The notes under the pieces were generated by a model, which had not been told where the DNA came from, did not search any database, and saw nothing but the letters and a program-made list of their open reading frames with translations. From Halocaridina rubra (taxonomy: Eukaryota; Arthropoda; Malacostraca; Decapoda; Atyidae): 64,000 nucleotides of DNA. Shown here in pieces: positions 58,991 through 64,000 of this stretch. The DNA lies in contig JAXCGZ010000134.1 of assembly GCA_037179515.1 (NCBI GenBank), forward strand, positions 69,242 to 133,241, given 5' to 3'. How positions within the stretch are numbered: the stretch's first letter is position 1; each line of letters opens with the position of its first letter. Position numbers and translations under genes: made by a program.

Positions 58991-59447
58991 AGTGAGGTTG
59001 GGGAATCTGTAATATGAACATAGTGGCATTCAGATAGAATGCGTTCATTCCTAAGTATAGCAGATATAAGCTATAAGGTTGGACTCCTTTTAACCTTCTG
59101 TGGTGTGTAGTTGGCAGCGCCTTAACTTAGTAATTATAAGTCCTAGGTTCGAGTCCCGGTCGGGGTAAAAAATGATTCATGTTTTCACATATGTAATGTG
59201 CTTATTGTAGATGCCCGAATGAGATTGGGAATTGAATTAAATGCGAAAATGAAGCCACGAGTGAGGTTGGGGAATCTGTAACATGAACATAGTGGCATTC
59301 AGATAGAGTGCGTTCATTCCTAAGTATAGCAGATATAAGCTATAAGGTTGGATTCCTTTTAACCTTTTCTGGTGTGTAGTTGGTAGCGCCTTGACTTAGT
59401 AATTACAAGTCCTAGGTTCGAGTCCCAGTCGGGGTAAAAAATGATTC
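58991..59447 (+). repeat. tRNA-like repeat H, two direct units
   Basis: Two tandem units (about 58991-59209 and 59210-59447), each with GTGAGGTTGGGGAATCTG, TATAAGCTATAAGGTTGGA, the A-box-like GTAGTTGGCAGCGCC or GTAGTTGGTAGCGCC, and GGTTCGAGTCCCRG. The second passes into an AT tract. Confidence 0.8.
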
Positions 59448-60104
<657 letters not shown>

Positions 60105-60280
60105 TTTTGTGACACCAGGACCGGCCAATAAATAATAAAATAAAACACCTCATCGGGCCTGGGCATGAAGAATACATAAGGTAAAGAGAAACAGAGATGG
60201 AGAGTGTAATGATTTTTCAGATGTGAAGGGATAATAAGAGATGTGTAATGAATATCCAAGAATATTGCGTGTAGATGACT
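60105..60280 (-). mobile_element. Short repeat with GTGTCAC-type 3' end
   Basis: Reverse-complement relative of 15045-15225: TGTGACACCAGGACCGGCC, CTCATCGGGCCTGGGCATGA, ACAGAGATGGAGAGTG. Confidence 0.6.
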
Positions 60281-61949
60281 TGTCGACTTACGACCGTGAT
60301 CAATACCTACCAACCACTTGCAAATTTGTCATAAGTCCAAACCTCTCTACAGTATATAGAAAATTAACAACATGAGGGTAAAGTGTGGTGCATAATAAAA
60401 GTACATCATATAAAAAGTCATACTGTCTGGTAATTTTTTAACCTTTATAGAACCATTATAGCACATTTATCTTGGTCTGTTTTGTTCTTTGCTTTTTATC
60501 TAAATTCTCAGTACAATATCTTAGACTGAAAATATAAAATATAAAAATCTTACACTTTATATGAATTGGCCAGTGAGACTCTGATGTCATTACTGAAGGC
60601 AGTGCTTGGGGTAACTGAAGATGACAATCTTTTCACAAATATAAAAGAGTGGTCTTAATTGTTCATATCTTGTTCTCCTTACATTGAAATTTCATGATAC
60701 GAAAGAAAACAATCGTGTACCATTTGTTCAATCTTGTTTCTTACTTTTAAGAAATCTAGTCTTCATATATGATTTCACTCTCATTTTTTGTTTTTCTGTA
60801 ATTTTTATTTTACTGGTTTTTTTTAAATCTGTCTTCGGACATTATCTTTTACTTTTTATTTTTTACTGTCTCTTCATTTCTAAGAGGGTTTATTGTATTA
60901 TTTACTTCATCTTCAGCCATGATATTATTCTATATACAGTATATTTCTTTTATTTTTTAGTTTACTGTTTTTTTTTATTAGTCTTTAGACATGATAAAAT
61001 TTTCTTTTATTGTTTACTGATTGTATCTTCTTAATTTATATAATTTTTTTAACCTCTCATTGGGCATAATTCTTTTTCTTATTTTTTTATATTTATTTCT
61101 TATTTTATTGATATTGTTAATAACTATTCATATGATTTATTTTTTATTTATATTTTTCAGTTTTTTCTTTTCCTCTCTGCTAGTTTGAAGTGAAACAGTG
61201 CATACCGCACAAACAAACAAAAATAGAAAATTTCAGGTACAAGAAAGGAAGAAATTTATCAAGAATGTATACGAAATTACAACATACAAAATGAAAAGTA
61301 CAAAACACTCATTAATAAATATGAAACGTCTTATTGGTTGCTCATCCTTGGCTTAGGATCATCGATATATTCTTAATCAAGATCAATGCTCAGGATAGAC
61401 GGAATAATTAATTTTTTCACAAGCTGAGAGTTTTCTGGGTGGTTCATGTCTTATTCTCGTTCAAGATTTTACGAGATGAATAAAAAGCATCATTTTATTT
61501 TCGGTCAGCCTCTCCCAACCTTTGTAGGTTCAGAACCCAATGCCTTAAAATGAGCTACAGCTTTACTTAGTTGCAAGAAGATTTCAGATAAGCCTTACAT
61601 TTTAAAGTTTCTTTCTGATACCTCTTCTTAATTCTCAGATTTTGCCTTCTCTTTCTCTACTCTTTTTTCTTCCAGTGCGATTAATTTTTCATATGCTTCT
61701 TGGTCAAGAAATTCCTCAACATCATCAATTTCACATTCTACACAGTTCTTTAGAATACTTTACTATTTTTAACAAATAACTACCAGGTAGTATTCACCAG
61801 TGAATTCATCAAAAGTACTCATATAATGTTCAACACAGTTTTTTGGGCAACAGTACCCTACACTAACAAATTTCTTTATGCCCTGGAATATATTGTAATA
61901 TCATAAGGAATCTCACTATGATACTTCTGGATCGGCATGTTTAGTGAAT
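60281..61949. other. T-rich low-complexity region, nothing recognised
   Basis: Hydrophobic-looking open frames here (60684-61034) come from T-rich composition. CGACTTACGACCGTG near 60287 may be a Tigger-end relic. Confidence 0.45.
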
Positions 61950-62900
61950 ATGGTTAGGGTGAATGTGGTGAGGAAATAAATTTGCCTTGAAAATAGTGAT
62001 CGAACTTGGGGAGGGGTTGGATTGGGAGAGATTTTTGGGAGCAAAAACACCACTCTAATATATGGATTGATTCTGCTAGATGAAGTGGATGTCCAAGTGT
62101 ATTATCCAAGATCTGTAAAATCTTGAATAACATTTCTTTCCCAATAAAATATTCCTGAGCTTGAGAAATAAACAGTTCAAGGAACAATCTTCAAACAGCA
62201 CCTGGGTTATCCACGCTCTGAAGTTAGAGTGGTAGGTGAGAGATAGCATGTGATTATTTATTTTCTTGGGCACCAGAGGGTTTCCAAAGTGATAAACAAG
62301 GAAAGGGTTCAGTTTAAAATCTGCAACATAGCCCAAAAGCAGCAAGTCAGGCTTTCCTTAAATGATTTAAAGCCAGGTATACTTCTGGCTCTTGTGGATA
62401 ACAGTGCAGTTTGGAATCTATTTCCACAATATGCCCATCACATCTACTTTAATCATCTGCTCTGTTAAATAAATATCTTCTATAATGAGATTATCTAGCA
62501 TATCTACAAACCTTATGTGGCTCCTTTATCCCCACTCGCTGAGTTTCCAATGACTCGAATGTTGTGCACCCCAAATCTCTTCTTAAACCTTTTGAACCAC
62601 CCGAAGATAGTGCAGCAAATTCCATAGTGTAGGCTCTGCTGGCCAGTGCCTTCAAATACTGGGGAAGACTTTTAGCTTCACTTGGGTGGCAATTAGGCTT
62701 TAAAGGGATTTCCATCCAGTTATACAGCATCTTTTCCAATTCACAGATGGGCCCTGTCCATTGCTTTGTGATCACACTTGAATTCATGAACACCAAACCT
62801 TTCACAGCTTCAAAAATAGGGTCTTTATCTTTCAAGATCATCGACAAGGTATTATGGCAGCTGAAGATTACGAGCATTAGCATACACCTTCCCTCCTCCC
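61950..62900 (-). pseudogene. Tigger/pogo-type transposase relic
   Basis: On the - strand, broken frames spell a Tigger-like DDE transposase in order. The N-terminal region has LSMILKDKDPIFEAVKG and ELEKMLYNWMEI. A middle part is readable across stops near 62460-62380. Then come LLLGYVADFKLNPFLVYH, RAWITQVLFEDC and FKILQILDNTLGHP, the catalytic D-N box, followed by SLPIQPLPK. At least three frame breaks and a lost stretch before the second Asp box show it is long dead. Family assignment is by motif order recalled from Tigger proteins. Confidence 0.75.
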
Positions 62901-62973
62901 TTGTACTGCCTAATTACTTTCATGTCTAGACCAATCGCCTTTCTTCCCCTCCCAGCAGTTATAAGAGCAGAGA

Positions 62974-63365
62974 ATGATGATTTACTTTTACTTTACTTTT
63001 ACTTTTTGTGGTTTATACCCTCCTGTAGAAGGCTTTGCCTCCTCTCTGGCAGGTCTTAAGTTTATCTATATTTCTTTTTTTACTTTTGATTTATCTCTCT
63101 CACACCTTGAAGGGCTCATTTATAGTAAAGAGTTCGATATCGTAGCATTTTTTAAATAAGTATGTTTTCAGTTTTTTCTTAAATTGCACCACATCTTCAC
63201 TGTCTCTGAGTAGCGCTGATAAATCATTATATAATCTTGGAGCAATCTATTGATAGGTTCTACTACCAACATTTCGATTAGATATTGGTTCATGCAGTCT
63301 ATATTTGTCATTTGCATGTCTCACTGTGATGTTTGTTCCAAGTTCAAAAGGGACTAAATACTCAT
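62974..63365 (-). mobile_element. LINE 3' fragment of a fourth family
   Basis: On the - strand: VRHANDKYRLHEPISNRNVG, APRLYNDLSALLRD, QFKKKLKTYLFKKCYD. This is the typical C-terminal end of many LINE RTs (the APRLYN...FKKxLK block). It ends in TTTTAC-like repeats at 62974-63001. It does not match LINE-A, -B or -C. Confidence 0.6.
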
Positions 63366-63440
63366 GTAAGTATTTCGATTCTCCAGTCTTTAATGTCTTG
63401 TAGGTTAGCAAATAGATTTTCTGAATACATATTTTGTATA

Positions 63441-63993
63441 CAACTTACTGAGAGCGTTGTTAACAGTGCTACAGATAGAGCATTCCAGAAGAAATCTAAA
63501 CAGAACCCTACACACACAAGGATGAGTGTGTACTGGGGGGAGTCTTGACTTATGACCTATACAACTTATGACTGTTTGTCATAAGATGCTGTATTGGAGA
63601 AGATGCTGTATTCAGAGTAAATAATTTTCAAAGCTATCACGAAGATTTTAAAGAATTAAGAACACAAAAACATGGGCATATATCCAACTGACTGCAACAG
63701 CTGCTAACAGTAGACAGAGTGAGATGAATGAATGAGTGTCTAACTGCCATACAGCAGAACACTGTCGTATGCCCAGTAGGCAACACTTAGTCAACAAGAC
63801 ATACCTGCAGTGTGGCTATAAAACCAAAACATATTCTAAGTCCCAGTTGCAAAGTCAAACACTCATAAGTTGTATAGGTCATAAGTCAAGACTCCCCCCA
63901 GTACACACTCAGCCTTGTGTGTGTAAGGTTCTGTTTAGATTTCTTCTGGAATGCTCTATGTGTAGCACTGTTAACAACGCTCTCAGTAAGTTG
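63441..63993. repeat. Long inverted repeat, arms about 136 bp
   Basis: Arms 63441-63577 and 63858-63993 are about 97% reverse-complementary with a ~280-bp spacer. A possible inner element 63533-63901 has ends CTGGGGGGAGTC/GACTCCCCCCAG flanked by TA dinucleotides, as in Tigger-type MITEs. Confidence 0.9.
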
Positions 63994-64000
63994 ATTCCAG

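Noticed and set aside
60684..61034. Hydrophobic 116-residue open frame resembling a membrane protein
   Set aside because: Phe/Leu/Ile/Tyr content follows from T-rich low-complexity DNA; no conserved motif or start context.

Overview
This window looks like nuclear DNA of a decapod crustacean, most likely a penaeid-type shrimp. The evidence is long multi-domain arthropod cuticle proteins (Rebers-Riddiford, RR, chitin-binding repeats), genes split by introns with arthropod-style TATA/initiator promoters, several non-LTR retrotransposon families, and an extreme load of microsatellites ((AT)n, (GA)n, (CA)n, (AAT)n, (ATC)n). The species assignment is inference; nothing here looks bacterial, viral or organellar.

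The genes of interest are three tandem paralogues on the + strand. CP1 has exon 1 at 5858-5878 and exon 2 at 8151-10412. CP2 has exons at 28215-28235 and 29360-31237. CP3 has exons at 41665-41691 and 45667-47334. In each, a tiny first exon encodes the start of a signal peptide and a phase-0 intron interrupts it. One long second exon holds the rest. CP1 and CP2 carry five RR domains each; CP3 keeps about three or four. All end in the same short tail (GYVLxF). They are predicted secreted, chitin-binding exoskeleton proteins. Candidate TATA boxes, initiators and poly(A) signals fit these models. At 51.2-52.4 kb lie the 3'-terminal exon of DPH1 (diphthamide synthesis, - strand) and, tail-to-tail with it, an unidentified candidate terminal exon on the + strand.

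The rest is mostly mobile DNA. LINE-A (CR1/L2-like, about 20 fragments) ends in a hairpin plus a 14-nt tandem tail and repeatedly forms same-orientation head-to-tail chains. LINE-B (RTE-like; 17.5-20.2, 22.1-23.5 and 27.3-27.5 kb) shares a 3' hairpin with a short SINE-like repeat and with an older RTE copy at 40.3-40.9 kb. LINE-C (jockey-like) lies at 56.2-59.0 kb with a truncated copy at 16.4-17.0 kb. There are also a Tigger (pogo) transposase relic at 61.9-62.9 kb, a hAT MITE with an 8-bp target duplication, palindromic MITEs, several tRNA-like SINE families, a satellite of about 200-230 bp at 53.6-54.5 kb, and at least six large palindromes. One palindrome, at 7565-7826, is perfect with no spacer.

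Most positions for repeats are good to about 5-20 bp, because they were read by eye against other copies in the window.
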